A stretch of DNA of 18,644 nucleotides from Actinomycetota bacterium (GCA_026392535.1 JAPLBX010000148.1:1-18644); one strand, 5' to 3'. Counted from the stretch's first letter, positions 1-8,700 are shown. Made by a program: numbers and translations. Notes: generated by a model not told the origin, from the sequence alone.

Positions 1-111
1 AACCACAACAATGATCTCGTCATTTGAAGTCAGAAGGCGGGAAAGCGATTTAAGGCTATGTGGCAGCGTTTTCTCGCCATTCATTGACGGGATAATGTAA
101 CTGATTCGCAA
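1..111 (-). CDS. Family-2 glycosyltransferase, N-terminal fragment (cut by window edge)
   Basis: Only the first 37 codons are present. The reading frame runs without a stop from a TTG at complement 109-111 to base 1. The peptide begins MRISYIIPSMNGEKTLPHSL and ends in DEIIVVV. This is the first beta strand, the P-S-x-N-G-E turn and the second strand that precedes the DDGS motif of GT-A family-2 glycosyltransferases. The motif itself lies beyond the edge. TTG is chosen because it is the only start codon that leaves the first strand intact; the next ATG falls after it. No convincing Shine-Dalgarno sequence is seen. The gene diverges from the membrane protein starting at 168, and 56 bases separate them. 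The acceptor and sugar cannot be told from this fragment. Confidence 0.72.
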   Translation of the reverse strand, partial: MRISYIIPSMNGEKTLPHSLKSLSRLLTSNDEIIVVV

Positions 112-154
112 CGAATTGACCCATCTACGACTACATATACTTCTCTACGAGCAC

Positions 155-160
155 TAGACT
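155..160 (+). promoter_or_regulatory. Candidate -10 box (TAGACT) for a leaderless start at 168
   Basis: TAGACT fits the TANNNT form of actinobacterial -10 elements and sits 7 bases before the ATG, so transcription would begin at or next to the start codon. There is no good Shine-Dalgarno sequence before this ATG. A TTGACC lies at 116-121, but its spacing to this box is too long for a classical -35. Confidence 0.4.
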
Positions 161-167
161 ACGTTAT

Positions 168-1917
168 ATGTCCTTGCAACCGGTGGAGATTCTGACTCGA
201 ACCTCACGGACTAAAGTTAGATTTTATGCAGATTTGTTCGCATTTCTAATTCTAATTGTTGGAATTCAACTGCGTTTTAGTTACGGTGCAGGTCTAAATG
301 ATCAGTTTGTGTTAAGCCCGCTCGGAATCTCTTGGTCAGACAAAACTGCTTTTGTAAACGATTTTTTTGTTTCTAATGCACCACAACCGCATGTTTTCTT
401 TGATTTTGTGACAAGTTACGGCTACACAATTGGGGCGCTTAGTGCCACATACTTTGTTTTTTGGCTCGCCACATTGGCAGTATGTGCCGTGGCAATTCGC
501 AAGATCTCTGAATTTCTATCTCCTGAGCGCTTCCTTGTCGGAGCGATGCTAAGTGCGTTGTTTTTAGTTGCTGGCCCCGTAACAATTCTGGGAACGACGA
601 CTATCGCACTGCCACAAGCTCTACCGCACGCTCTTGGCGGCGCACTTGTTCTCCTGGCATTAAGTTTTTGCTTCGAAAAGAAGTGGGCACTCGCCGGCTT
701 TGTTGTTTTGCTCTCGAGCGTTGCACATGTTCAACAAGGGTCAATCGCACTTGCAATACTTTTGTTTTTCTTGATTCTTGATTTTTATGAGAATCGATCT
801 TTGAGATTGATTCCTTATGTGTTAATTCTTGCATCGTCGGCGACAATTATTGCGATCTTGCAAAGTCGACCGGTACTCGGTGAGCTGTCTGACTTTGTTC
901 GTGTATGCAATGAGTACATTCCATATCACTGTGACTCAAATTCGTGGCTGCCTAATCGATTTGTGCTAGGAATTTGTGCAATTGGTTTGCTCATAATTGT
1001 TGCTAACAGTCGAAAGGGTCTGAATTTTGATCACTTTCGAATCTTTGTCTTTACTTACTTAATAGGGGGGCTAGTACTCCTTGTAGTTGAATTCCTGAAC
1101 TTTCCGTTCTTGGGAGAAATAATTCAAGGATCTAATGGATTTAGGATCTTCTCGCTTTTGGTTCCTTTAGGTGCAATTAGCGCTGCTTGGGTCGTCATCG
1201 AAGCACACAAACTCTCTTTCAAAAAATTGTTGCTTGGACTTGTGTCAATCTTACGTTTTTCTCACTGCGTCAACTGACTTAGGTTTTTTGTCTAGCTATT
1301 CATTCTTTCTAGCCTTATTCTTGATTCTCTTTTACTTTAAAGTTTTGGACGATAACTCAAACATCACGACACCATCGCTTCGCACTAAGGAAGCTCTAAA
1401 TGGGTCACTCGGCTTGTTCGTTGCTATTTCAATTGTTTCCGTCATTGCATCCGGGCTCACAGTCCCGCGAATAGACATTGGATTCATGTCCGACTACAAG
1501 AAGAGCTTTAAGCTCGAACAAATAGTCCCATCTGGGGAAACTATCGCTGCCGATCCTACGTGGACATGGGTTCGCCTTGCATCAAAGCGTGCGGTGATTG
1601 TTGATTGTAAATATCTGCCTTACGGTGGTCAGCCCCTTGTTGAATTTGAATCAAGATTGGAATCAATAGGTGGATATGAGGAAATATGTCTTGGCGGCTC
1701 CTTTATGGACCTAAAGGCTCCCCGCCTAGACGCATGGGCTAAAGAGAATTCGGCGAGTTATCTTTTACTAGAAAAGGCTGATAAACGGATTTCTGAGCTA
1801 AAAACTCTAGGTTGGGCCATCACTCAAGAACCAGGATCCGACAAAATTGAAGTTCTAAGGCCATATGACAAACATAGAATTCGTCTTGTCCTCTTAGAAA
1901 AGGTTGAAGGAAACTAG
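168..1917 (+). pseudogene. GT-C-like polytopic membrane protein, split by a one-base frameshift
   Basis: Two overlapping frames (168-1277 and the frame ending at 1917) together encode one membrane protein. The first ends at a TGA at 1275-1277 just after a hydrophobic stretch, and the second resumes that stretch. Removing one T from the five-T run at 1256-1260 joins them as RFLTASTDLG, giving about 582 residues. The product has roughly 12 membrane helices from residue 20 to about 445. An acidic loop near residues 64-79 (NDFF...FFDF) sits where GT-C enzymes carry their catalytic acid. A soluble C-terminal domain of about 130 residues contains VDCKYLPYGG and is reminiscent of the DUF6798-type tails of such proteins. 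The following gene resembles a polyprenyl-phosphate sugar synthase, the donor supplier for GT-C enzymes, so a glycan-modifying transferase is inferred. The family is not firmly identified. Whether the frameshift is real or an assembly error is open. Confidence 0.6.
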
Positions 1918-1976
1918 TCTGAAGTAAACTGTCGATTAGCCCTTCAAGGGAATGTCTGCTTGAAAGTTGTTTAGCT

Positions 1977-2825
1977 ATGTATAAAGGAAAGTCGATAGCG
2001 GTTGTCGTTCCCGCTTTTCGTGAGCAAGAGCTTATTGCAGACACTATTTTGGGCGTTCCAGATTATGTTGATCACATAATTGTGATTGATGACTGCAGTC
2101 CTGATGCCACATCGGAGCGCGCTGCTGCTACTGCTCATCCGAAGCTGACATTGATAACTCTTGAAGAAAATGTTGGTGTTGGTGGCGCAATAATTGAAGG
2201 TCACAAAAAAGCCTTAGCGCTCGGAAGTGAAATATGTGTTGTCATGGCAGGCGACAATCAAATGGATCCCGATGAAATTCCTAAACTTTTGAACCCAATC
2301 ATTGATGAAGGCTTAACGTTTCTAAATAAGGCAGCATCTGGTTATTGGAATCTTGTCGATCCTCAAAATGGTTACACCGCAATTGCGGCTTCTGCGCTGG
2401 CTAAAGTTCCACTAGACAAGATTGCAAAACGATATGAGTTTGAAAACGACTTACTTATTTGGCTGAACATCGCAGGAGTTAGAGCAAAAGACATAAATAT
2501 TCCAGCGAGATACGGCCTAGAAACCTCAACAATTAAACTCCTGCCTTTCATAACTCGAACCACCTGGCTTCTGTTCACTGGATTTTGGCGCCGGATATGG
2601 CTTAAGTACATTCTTTGGTCATTTTCACCGATTGCACTTCTCTTGATTGCAGGACTAATCATGATGGGTATAGGTTCAATTTTTGGTATCTGGGCAACTA
2701 CTCAAGCTTTTAAGGGAATCTCACCGACGGCAGGAACAACGATGCTAAGTGTTGTTCCATTTATGATTGGCTTCATTATGCTGATCCAATCATTTGTACT
2801 GGACATTATGGAAACACCAAAGTAA
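1977..2825 (+). CDS. Polyprenyl-phosphate hexose synthase-like family-2 glycosyltransferase with an internal deletion
   Basis: The protein has 282 residues. The GT-A core reads VVVPAFRE (about 9-16), IDDCSPD (37-43), NVGVGGAI (65-72) and the DXD-like region MAGDNQMDPDEIP (89-101). The SGYW..VDPQNGYTAI block and RYEFENDLL follow, and two C-terminal membrane helices (about 213-238 and 252-276) close the protein. This is the DPM1/GtrB-like class that loads a sugar onto polyprenyl phosphate at the cytoplasmic membrane. Family members normally carry about 28 more residues between the DXD region and the SGYW block, including a KGNR motif. Here GLT runs straight into FLNKAASGYW, so that stretch is missing in frame. 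It lies 59 bases after the GT-C-like gene, on the same strand, and probably shares its transcript. Activity is doubtful without the missing loop. Its 3' end is 3 bases from the convergent acyltransferase. Confidence 0.8.
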   Translation: MYKGKSIAVVVPAFREQELIADTILGVPDYVDHIIVIDDCSPDATSERAAATAHPKLTLITLEENVGVGGAIIEGHKKALALGSEICVVMAGDNQMDPDEIPKLLNPIIDEGLTFLNKAASGYWNLVDPQNGYTAIAASALAKVPLDKIAKRYEFENDLLIWLNIAGVRAKDINIPARYGLETSTIKLLPFITRTTWLLFTGFWRRIWLKYILWSFSPIALLLIAGLIMMGIGSIFGIWATTQAFKGISPTAGTTMLSVVPFMIGFIMLIQSFVLDIMETPK

Positions 2826-2828
2826 ATA

Positions 2829-4727
2829 CTATTTTGTAAGTGTTTGAATCATTTCGTTGACAAGTATTTCTGAAATTTTGGTTGCAGCTTCTGGAGTGAA
2901 GTGACTTCCATCTGGTCGTGAAATCTCAGGCGTTAACTTTGTATCGGTACAGGGCACAAGATTGTCGCTGCATATATCATCCGACAGATCAATGACATAA
3001 ACGTTTTCACGCATAGACGCAATGGTTTCTAGTTCTTGATTCCACCAATTGATTAAGACTTGTCCACTTGGGCTCTTTAGTCGCTCAAGAAACCAGTGGC
3101 AATCAGTTCCCTGGCATTGTGGATTTGTGGCAAGTCCAATTCCTACTGGTTCTATCTTTACTAAGTAAACGGTTGCACCTTCACTTTGCAATACGTTCAG
3201 TCTCTCCGTTAGCGACTTTCTCTGAGCAACCCAGAATTCTTCAGTCCCAGCTGGTAGATGAATACCAGCTTCGCTATACCTGTCCGATATCTCATATCGA
3301 GACCACAGAAGTATTGCGGATGGTCGATAAGTGTTTAAGGCACTTTCCTGGGATGACTTAACCGTTACCTCGCAATCCTTTCCAGGACCCCAGGACGACC
3401 CATTTGGATCAACAATTTCAAAGGCTAGAGCTGGGCAATTTCCGTATGCAGCACTAACTGCAGACCAGCCCTGCTCGCTCACGGCGACATTCAACTCTGG
3501 AAGGATCCTGTCTGGGACTGAATCTCCAACAACAAGCAAGGTTTTTTCAGTAGAAGGTAGAGCCAATACGGCTCCCGATGTAGCACCTACTAGGACTATT
3601 GATGCGAGGGCTGCAACTATTGATTTTCGATGACTAACGGCAGAAAATCTTGATCCGAATCGGATAGGATTTTCGAAAAAGTGGTAGCTAATAGCGGCCA
3701 GTAGCACTGTTAGTGGATAAAGAAAAAACACAGTGGCCAGTGCCGTCGAATTTGGATACTTTTCACGTATTAGGTCAATGGAAAAAATATAGATTGGCCA
3801 ATGCCATAGGTACATTCCATAAGAAAGTTTACCTAGATAAGTTAATGGGGAGACTGATAGCAGTTTTGATGAAGCGCTTGGCCCTGAAATCACTCCAAGA
3901 ATTACCAATGCAGATAGGACTGCGACTGCAAACGCACCACCCGATGCGTACCAGTTCTTCAGTCCATCGGCTGTTCCCAGTTGAAAACTGAGAACAAAGA
4001 GCCCAATGAGAGAAACAATAACAAGCAATTCACGTTTAATGCGGTTTACGCGAATAGGGCCAGTACCGAAGCAAGCCGCAGCAAGTGCTGCCCCAATAGC
4101 TATTTGGAATGCTCGGCTATCTGTTCCCATATAAGCACGATCGGGAGACATTGGATCCCAAAGGCGATACAACTGAAAAGTCGACAAAAGAACCAGCAAC
4201 ATGGAGAACAAGAATGTCTTTATCCTTATGGATACGTTTGGTCTGATCAAAGTCAGAACCCAAAAAATCAAAGGCCAAAAAATATAGAACTGCTCTTCGA
4301 CTGCCAGCGACCACATGTGTAGCAATGGAGACAAAGTACCGTCACCCAAAAAATAACTCTGCGTAACAATAAAGTGCCAATTTGCGGTGTAGGTCAACGT
4401 CGCAAAGATATCAGAAGAAACAGATGGCTTTAAGTAAATCGGAGAAAATGCTGCTGTGTAAACTGCCACAAAAATTACAACCAGAATGATTCCCGGTAGC
4501 AAACGGCGCAAGCGCCTTGACCAAAACCACGCGAATCTAACTCTTTTGTGTTCTTGAAAATCTTTCATCATGATCGTTGTAATCAAGAAGCCACTCAATA
4601 CGAAAAAAGCATCTACACCAATGGTTCCAGCGAATATAGGTAACCCAAAGTGGAAAAGCATCACAATGCTTACTGCGAAGGTGCGAAGTCCATCTATTGC
4701 ATCGAAATGGGCAGGAGACTTACGCAT
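2829..4727 (-). CDS. OafA/YrhL-type membrane acyltransferase with C-terminal SGNH domain
   Basis: The protein has 632 residues in two domains. Residues 1-390 are an acyltransferase-3 membrane domain with about 10-11 helices. It shows IDGLRT (11-16), the conserved His of LFHFG (H26), GVDAFFVLSGFLIT (37-50), the SRRLRRLLP loop (70-78) and WSLAVEEQFYIFWP (139-152). Residues about 395-632 are an extracytoplasmic SGNH hydrolase-like domain with GDS at 401-403 and DGSH at 606-609, which would supply Ser403, Asp606 and His609. In known two-domain members the membrane part passes an acyl group across the membrane and the SGNH part places it on a glycan, typically as an O-acetyl group. Here the target is presumably the polysaccharide of this locus. 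It is transcribed alone, convergent with the gene on its left and divergent from the glycosyltransferase on its right. Four cysteines in the SGNH part (near 534, 543, 586 and 593) could form disulfides. Confidence 0.92.
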   Translation of the reverse strand: MRKSPAHFDAIDGLRTFAVSIVMLFHFGLPIFAGTIGVDAFFVLSGFLITTIMMKDFQEHKRVRFAWFWSRRLRRLLPGIILVVIFVAVYTAAFSPIYLKPSVSSDIFATLTYTANWHFIVTQSYFLGDGTLSPLLHMWSLAVEEQFYIFWPLIFWVLTLIRPNVSIRIKTFLFSMLLVLLSTFQLYRLWDPMSPDRAYMGTDSRAFQIAIGAALAAACFGTGPIRVNRIKRELLVIVSLIGLFVLSFQLGTADGLKNWYASGGAFAVAVLSALVILGVISGPSASSKLLSVSPLTYLGKLSYGMYLWHWPIYIFSIDLIREKYPNSTALATVFFLYPLTVLLAAISYHFFENPIRFGSRFSAVSHRKSIVAALASIVLVGATSGAVLALPSTEKTLLVVGDSVPDRILPELNVAVSEQGWSAVSAAYGNCPALAFEIVDPNGSSWGPGKDCEVTVKSSQESALNTYRPSAILLWSRYEISDRYSEAGIHLPAGTEEFWVAQRKSLTERLNVLQSEGATVYLVKIEPVGIGLATNPQCQGTDCHWFLERLKSPSGQVLINWWNQELETIASMRENVYVIDLSDDICSDNLVPCTDTKLTPEISRPDGSHFTPEAATKISEILVNEMIQTLTK

Positions 4728-4733
4728 CTTGGT

Positions 4734-4739
4734 ATCGTA
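4734..4739 (-). promoter_or_regulatory. Candidate -10 box (TACGAT) for a leaderless acyltransferase transcript
   Basis: On the minus strand TACGAT is followed by exactly 6 bases (ACCAAG) and then the ATG of the acyltransferase. This matches the TANNNT-N6-ATG layout of leaderless actinobacterial promoters. No Shine-Dalgarno sequence is visible. The 110-base divergent gap (4728-4837) otherwise holds nothing recognisable. Confidence 0.42.
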
Positions 4740-4837
4740 GCGTAATAGATCTTGGATACTTAACTTTCTTGGAGGCGCTCTTGAGATACAAGCCTGAAGC
4801 AGTTGTCCCCGCTTCGTGAAAATTAATCAGTGAAGTA

Positions 4838-6364
4838 ATGACCGGTAAACACAACCAACTTGGCGTGGTTCTAACGCCAATACCTTTCAGTTTCGATCCT
4901 CGTCATAGTTTCTGGCGCATTGAGTTGGGCAAGCGATTTGAGCAAGTGGAGGTTTGGCAGTTTTTATCAAGTGGTTCACTCGTTGCCTCGAATAAAGCAG
5001 GCATTGCGGTGGCTGCAGGAGCCGACGAACGTGATGTTTTGGATCTTGAAGCATCGTTAAGTAGTTCACTTAATCAGATCAACTCATACCTTCGATTCAC
5101 CAATGATGAAAACTCAAAAGCGCTTCAATCGCTAGTTGATCAGTTTTCTAGTGACAGCTCCATCACTCATAAGTATTTGCTTGGCCAAGTGGCTCGAATG
5201 ACAGCGTCCCTAGCGTTAGCTGCAACCGTTAAGTCGCCTGCATTAGTAGTTGCCAATGACTTGGTAGCTGCGATTGCTGCTGCTTTAGTTTGGCCAAATG
5301 GTGAGACGCGCCTTGTTTATGATGCGCAAGAAGTGTTTATAGACATGTATCGAAGTTCTCCAGCCGATCGAATGACTGAATCGGAAGAAAAATTCTGGCT
5401 AGACCTAGAGACTTTTGTCTGTAAAAAAGTACATGAAGTTGTGACGATTTCACCGGGTATTTCAGAACTGTACTTAGAGCGCCATGGTGTTTCACCGTTT
5501 GTGCTCCCCAACTGGGTCCCTCTTTCAAGTGCACATTTTGCAAAAGAGTCTGACCAAGGCCCAACGAAATTTGTCTACATGGGACACGCAGCTCCGCATC
5601 GAGGCCTGGAAGAACTGATAACACAGTGGACCTCTGACAAGTCGACAGCGACTTTGGATCTCTTTATTCCTGAGCGCCCTTACACGCAAGACTTACGAAA
5701 GTTGATTGCCAGTCACATAAAAAATTTCCCCGAAGTTGCAATTGCATTAAGGGAACCAGTTGGTGAATCTCAAATGATCCACACGCTAAGTAGATTCGAT
5801 GTTGGAGTTATTCCTTATGCACATCCATACCCATACAACCATTGTTCACCTAACAAGCTCGGGCAGTATCTTGCAGCAGGGCTAGCAGTAATCTCTAACG
5901 AGCTTCCATTCGTTAAGCAAATAATTAATGAAGCCACTTGTGGTCATGTCTATGATTGGCAAATACCTGGATCGTTCAATCAGTGTGTCTCTATTTCTAT
6001 TGCGGATAAGCATCTTGTTGAACTGAAGGAAAACGCCAGAACGGCATTTCTATCCGGCAGGAATTGGGAAGCCATTATTCAGAAATGGGACCAGGAAACT
6101 AACGCCCTGGTTCCGGTTGCTAACACGCGGGTTAATCAAGATTGGGCAAATTCCTTCGTGGATCTGGCGACGTACCCAGACAATCACGAACAAATTATTG
6201 CAATCGTCGGTCCAGGCAGACTTACCTTAAAGCAGGCGATGGTTTCGGCCCTGGGCAAGATTGGGCTACGCGATAACGTTCAGACGCGGAGAGTTTTCAT
6301 ACAGCTGAGCAAGGTTCCAGTTATTGGTGGAGTCGCCAAGAAAATCGCGAAATCCATGATTTAA
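4838..6364 (+). CDS. GT-B (GT4-like) glycosyltransferase, unusually long
   Basis: The protein has 508 residues and no signal peptide or membrane helix. The N-terminal Rossmann half contains VANDLVAA (138-145) and LVYDAQEVF (159-167), a form common in GT4 enzymes. The linker holds LPNWVP (223-228). The C-terminal half has FVYMGHAAPHRGLEEL (245-260) and the nucleotide-sugar site YNHCSPNKLGQYLAAGLAVI (333-352). It should be a cytoplasmic enzyme adding one sugar to the lipid-linked glycan; donor and linkage are unknown. Typical GT4 proteins are about 350-420 residues. The extra length is an N-terminal insertion (about 50-130) and a C-terminal tail of about 80 residues (425-508) that I cannot assign. 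It heads a run of three plus-strand glycosyltransferase genes and resembles the next one in motif layout. No clear Shine-Dalgarno or TANNNT box precedes the ATG, so the start is less certain than the frame. Confidence 0.85.
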   Translation: MTGKHNQLGVVLTPIPFSFDPRHSFWRIELGKRFEQVEVWQFLSSGSLVASNKAGIAVAAGADERDVLDLEASLSSSLNQINSYLRFTNDENSKALQSLVDQFSSDSSITHKYLLGQVARMTASLALAATVKSPALVVANDLVAAIAAALVWPNGETRLVYDAQEVFIDMYRSSPADRMTESEEKFWLDLETFVCKKVHEVVTISPGISELYLERHGVSPFVLPNWVPLSSAHFAKESDQGPTKFVYMGHAAPHRGLEELITQWTSDKSTATLDLFIPERPYTQDLRKLIASHIKNFPEVAIALREPVGESQMIHTLSRFDVGVIPYAHPYPYNHCSPNKLGQYLAAGLAVISNELPFVKQIINEATCGHVYDWQIPGSFNQCVSISIADKHLVELKENARTAFLSGRNWEAIIQKWDQETNALVPVANTRVNQDWANSFVDLATYPDNHEQIIAIVGPGRLTLKQAMVSALGKIGLRDNVQTRRVFIQLSKVPVIGGVAKKIAKSMI

Positions 6365-6383
6365 AGTGTCGATGCCACGCAGG

Positions 6384-6389
6384 TAGGCT
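6384..6389 (+). promoter_or_regulatory. TAGGCT box 6 bases before ATG 6396, overlapping an AGGTAGG Shine-Dalgarno
   Basis: TAGGCT plus 6 bases leads to the ATG at 6396, the leaderless layout. The same bases also form AGGTAGG (6381-6387), which is well spaced as a ribosome-binding site for that ATG. Both readings favour ATG 6396 over the in-frame TTG at 6390. The Shine-Dalgarno reading is simpler, because the gene follows its neighbour by only about 30 bases. Confidence 0.4.
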
Positions 6390-6395
6390 TTGAAC

Positions 6396-7676
6396 ATGAA
6401 CACGATCGGGGTCGAGAAACCACTTGCCGTTGTTTTGGCTCCTGAAGAAGTTACCGCCACATTTGACCGACGGGTAATGCAGCAAATTGATTTGCTAAGC
6501 GAGAATGGCTGGAATGTCATCCTGCTTGCCCATAATTCTGGGCAACGCGAAGTAACGGTCGAAATCCATGCCAATCACATTTCCTTGCTGATTCCGCGTC
6601 GTGGATTTACCGGAATTAGTCCTGATGCGAGCGCTTTTGCAAAGCTAGGAAATGCATTTGGTTACTACAGCGATCAGATAGTTAAGGTTTCAAAAAACAA
6701 GACGCGTGGGGTGCGCTCCAAGATGGTTTCTCCAAAGCCATTAGTAGCGTCAGAGATTGATAAACGGACGCTGATTTATGCAAAGGCACTTGAAATCTTC
6801 AATGTCAAAGGTGTGGACTTCGTTCTTTGCTGTGATTTACCAGCCGGCGAAGTCGCAATTGAGTTAGCCCAGCGAAATGGAGCTGCGCTTTGGTTTGATG
6901 CCCACGAGCACTATTCGGAACAAGCATCATTGTCCGATTCACAAAAAAGAGTGTTAGCTATACAAGAACAACGCATAGTTTCAAAAGCTGATCGAAGTTA
7001 CACAGTAACCCCGCAGCTTGCCGAAATCATGAGTCAGAAGTTTGGATCTACCGGTTCAGTAGATTTCCTTCCAAATAGCTTGCGAGTTGATCGAATGCCA
7101 AGCAAAGGAAGGCTACGAAGAATTCTTGGCATAGATGATTCGGACACAGTAATTCTTTATCATGGTGGATTCTTTTTCGACAGAAACCTTGATGCACTCT
7201 TGTCTGGTTTCCAAGAATCAACAAATGAAAATTTGCATCTAGTCATGATGGGGTATGGCGATAGAGACAAAGTTCTAGGAAAGTTACTTGACCTGAATGA
7301 TCGTCGCGTGCATTTTTTGAGTGCAGTGCCGTCAAGTGAGTTGCTTGAATACGTGATTGATGCGGATGCGATTGCGATTCCGTATCCTGCCGTGGATATC
7401 AACACCTTGAATTGCTTCCCAAACAAACTTGGTGATGCGATTGCACTTAAGAAACCAGTTATTGCAAATAGTGAATTGATTTTCTTGGGAAATTACATTC
7501 AAAAGTATGACGCCGGTGTTTCAATTGATTTTTCAAGTTCACAGCAGGTGGCGCAGTCATTTAACAGTTTGGATCTATCTAAACTGAAACCAAATTGGGA
7601 AGCAGCAGAAAAAGACCTTGGCTGGACTTTCCATTCTCAAACATTTGTTGGTTGGCTAAAAAATGACTTCCGATAA
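6396..7676 (+). CDS. GT-B (GT4-like) glycosyltransferase
   Basis: The protein has 426 residues from ATG 6396; an in-frame TTG two codons earlier is less likely because AGGTAGG is spaced for the ATG. The fold is GT-B: LAVVLAPEEV at the start, WFDAHEHYSE (166-175), LPNSLR (225-230), the glycine-rich YHGGFFFDRNLDALL (255-269) and the donor-site segment LNCFPNKLGDAIALKKPVIA (338-357). It shares with the preceding gene the D-A-[QH]-E motif and the CxPNKLG donor motif, so the two look like old tandem paralogs. No membrane segment is seen, so it acts in the cytoplasm on a lipid-linked acceptor. The sugar specificity is not readable. Its last 14 bases overlap the start of the next glycosyltransferase, which implies translational coupling. 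Confidence 0.88.
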   Translation: MNTIGVEKPLAVVLAPEEVTATFDRRVMQQIDLLSENGWNVILLAHNSGQREVTVEIHANHISLLIPRRGFTGISPDASAFAKLGNAFGYYSDQIVKVSKNKTRGVRSKMVSPKPLVASEIDKRTLIYAKALEIFNVKGVDFVLCCDLPAGEVAIELAQRNGAALWFDAHEHYSEQASLSDSQKRVLAIQEQRIVSKADRSYTVTPQLAEIMSQKFGSTGSVDFLPNSLRVDRMPSKGRLRRILGIDDSDTVILYHGGFFFDRNLDALLSGFQESTNENLHLVMMGYGDRDKVLGKLLDLNDRRVHFLSAVPSSELLEYVIDADAIAIPYPAVDINTLNCFPNKLGDAIALKKPVIANSELIFLGNYIQKYDAGVSIDFSSSQQVAQSFNSLDLSKLKPNWEAAEKDLGWTFHSQTFVGWLKNDFR

Positions 7677-8697
7677 TCTTCGAGTAGCAATCGGGTCAAC
7701 CAATGTTGCTGGCCAGGGATACCAGATCGCTCGCAGTCTGCGGGAAATCAAAAACATCGACGCCATAAATTTCATGCTGAACAACAACTCGTTCAGATTC
7801 AAGACTGATCTTTCTGTGCCTTCCGAAGGCTGGATAACTTCATTGACCAAGGCAATAGGAGGGCGTGCAGATTACTGGCCGGAAATTGATTTTCGAAGCC
7901 ATGTACTTACAGAGTATTTTGATGCATTTCGAAACCGCAATGGAATTAGATCCTGGTCCTTAGATACCAAGGTAAGCCAAGAGCAAGGTCAAGTTGTTGG
8001 TGTCATTGCTCATGGCAGTGACGTGCGAGTGCCATCCATTCATTCCGAGCTTGATGAATTAAGTCCACATCGCAAACTAGGCAAGAGCTACAACGCTTTG
8101 CTTGAACAAATTACAAAACGAAACATTGAGAATTCTGAATTAGCAGATGCCTGCTTTGTTTCAACTCGAGATTTACTTCACTTCGTGCCGAATGCTACAT
8201 GGCTGCCTGCGATTGTTGACTCTGAGCTTTTTAGTGCACCTCTACCAACACCGTCTAATCGCCCTGTTGTCTTGCACTTACCTTCCGATCCGCGATTCAA
8301 AGGTAGTGAATACATCGTTCCGGTTTTGGAACAACTTCACCTAAGTGGGGTTATCCGCTATCGGAGCATGCTTGCCAGTTCACATGATCAGGTTTTACGA
8401 GCGATAAATCATGCCCACATTCTGGTTGATCAAATTGGAGTGGGTCATTACGGAGCGATTGGCGTTGAAGCTATGGCTTCTGGTCGCATTGTTATGGCTT
8501 ACATGGGCAATCTAGGAGCTGGCGAACCAATCGTGAATATTCGTCCTGAAACAATCGAAGAAGAATTAGTCACGCTTGCTAGAGATCTTGAATTACAAGA
8601 AAGAACTTTCAAACTCAGCAGAGAATTCGCCGAGAAGTTTCACAATGGCAATGCCAGCGTAAGAGCTCTTGAGCCTTTCCTAGATCTAAACAAGTAG
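7663..8697 (+). CDS. GT-B glycosyltransferase-like protein
   Basis: The protein has 344 residues. It belongs to a GT-B type common in actinobacterial polysaccharide loci. A glycine-rich start (STNVAGQGYQIARSL, 12-26) is followed by the acceptor-side AHGSDVR (116-122). The C-terminal half opens with HLPSDPRFKGSEYI (205-218) and carries the donor-site segment VDQIGVGHYGAIGVEAMASG (255-274), with the Glu of VEAMASG where GT4 enzymes contact the nucleotide sugar. No membrane segment or signal peptide is seen. Its ATG lies inside the end of the previous gene, so it is translated as part of the same operon of three. Its stop is 3 bases from the stop of the convergent dehydrogenase gene. No terminator fits between them, so the two transcripts must run into each other. 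Donor and acceptor are unknown. Confidence 0.85.
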   Translation: MTSDNLRVAIGSTNVAGQGYQIARSLREIKNIDAINFMLNNNSFRFKTDLSVPSEGWITSLTKAIGGRADYWPEIDFRSHVLTEYFDAFRNRNGIRSWSLDTKVSQEQGQVVGVIAHGSDVRVPSIHSELDELSPHRKLGKSYNALLEQITKRNIENSELADACFVSTRDLLHFVPNATWLPAIVDSELFSAPLPTPSNRPVVLHLPSDPRFKGSEYIVPVLEQLHLSGVIRYRSMLASSHDQVLRAINHAHILVDQIGVGHYGAIGVEAMASGRIVMAYMGNLGAGEPIVNIRPETIEEELVTLARDLELQERTFKLSREFAEKFHNGNASVRALEPFLDLNK

Positions 8698-8700
8698 TTG

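Noticed and set aside
1940..1950. CCCTTCAAGGG palindrome before the lipid-linked sugar synthase gene, as a terminator or operator
   Set aside because: A one-base centre cannot form a hairpin with more than three real pairs, and the element is too short to stand out from chance.
2812..2845. AAACAC and GTGTTT arms flanking the convergent stops of the GT2 and acyltransferase genes, as a possible terminator
   Set aside because: Only six AT-rich pairs close a large imperfect interior and there is no GC core, so a stable terminator hairpin is unlikely.
3068..4322. Several open frames of 90-113 codons on the plus strand inside the acyltransferase gene
   Set aside because: Low-complexity, composition-driven frames opposite a well-conserved gene, with no motif or ribosome-binding site.
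4793..4817. Resemblance of GCAGTTGTCCCCGCTTCGTGA to the start of the GT2 gene at about 1998-2022, as a possible gene fossil
   Set aside because: The match needs two gaps and covers only about 20 bases; it reads into a stop and is probably chance.
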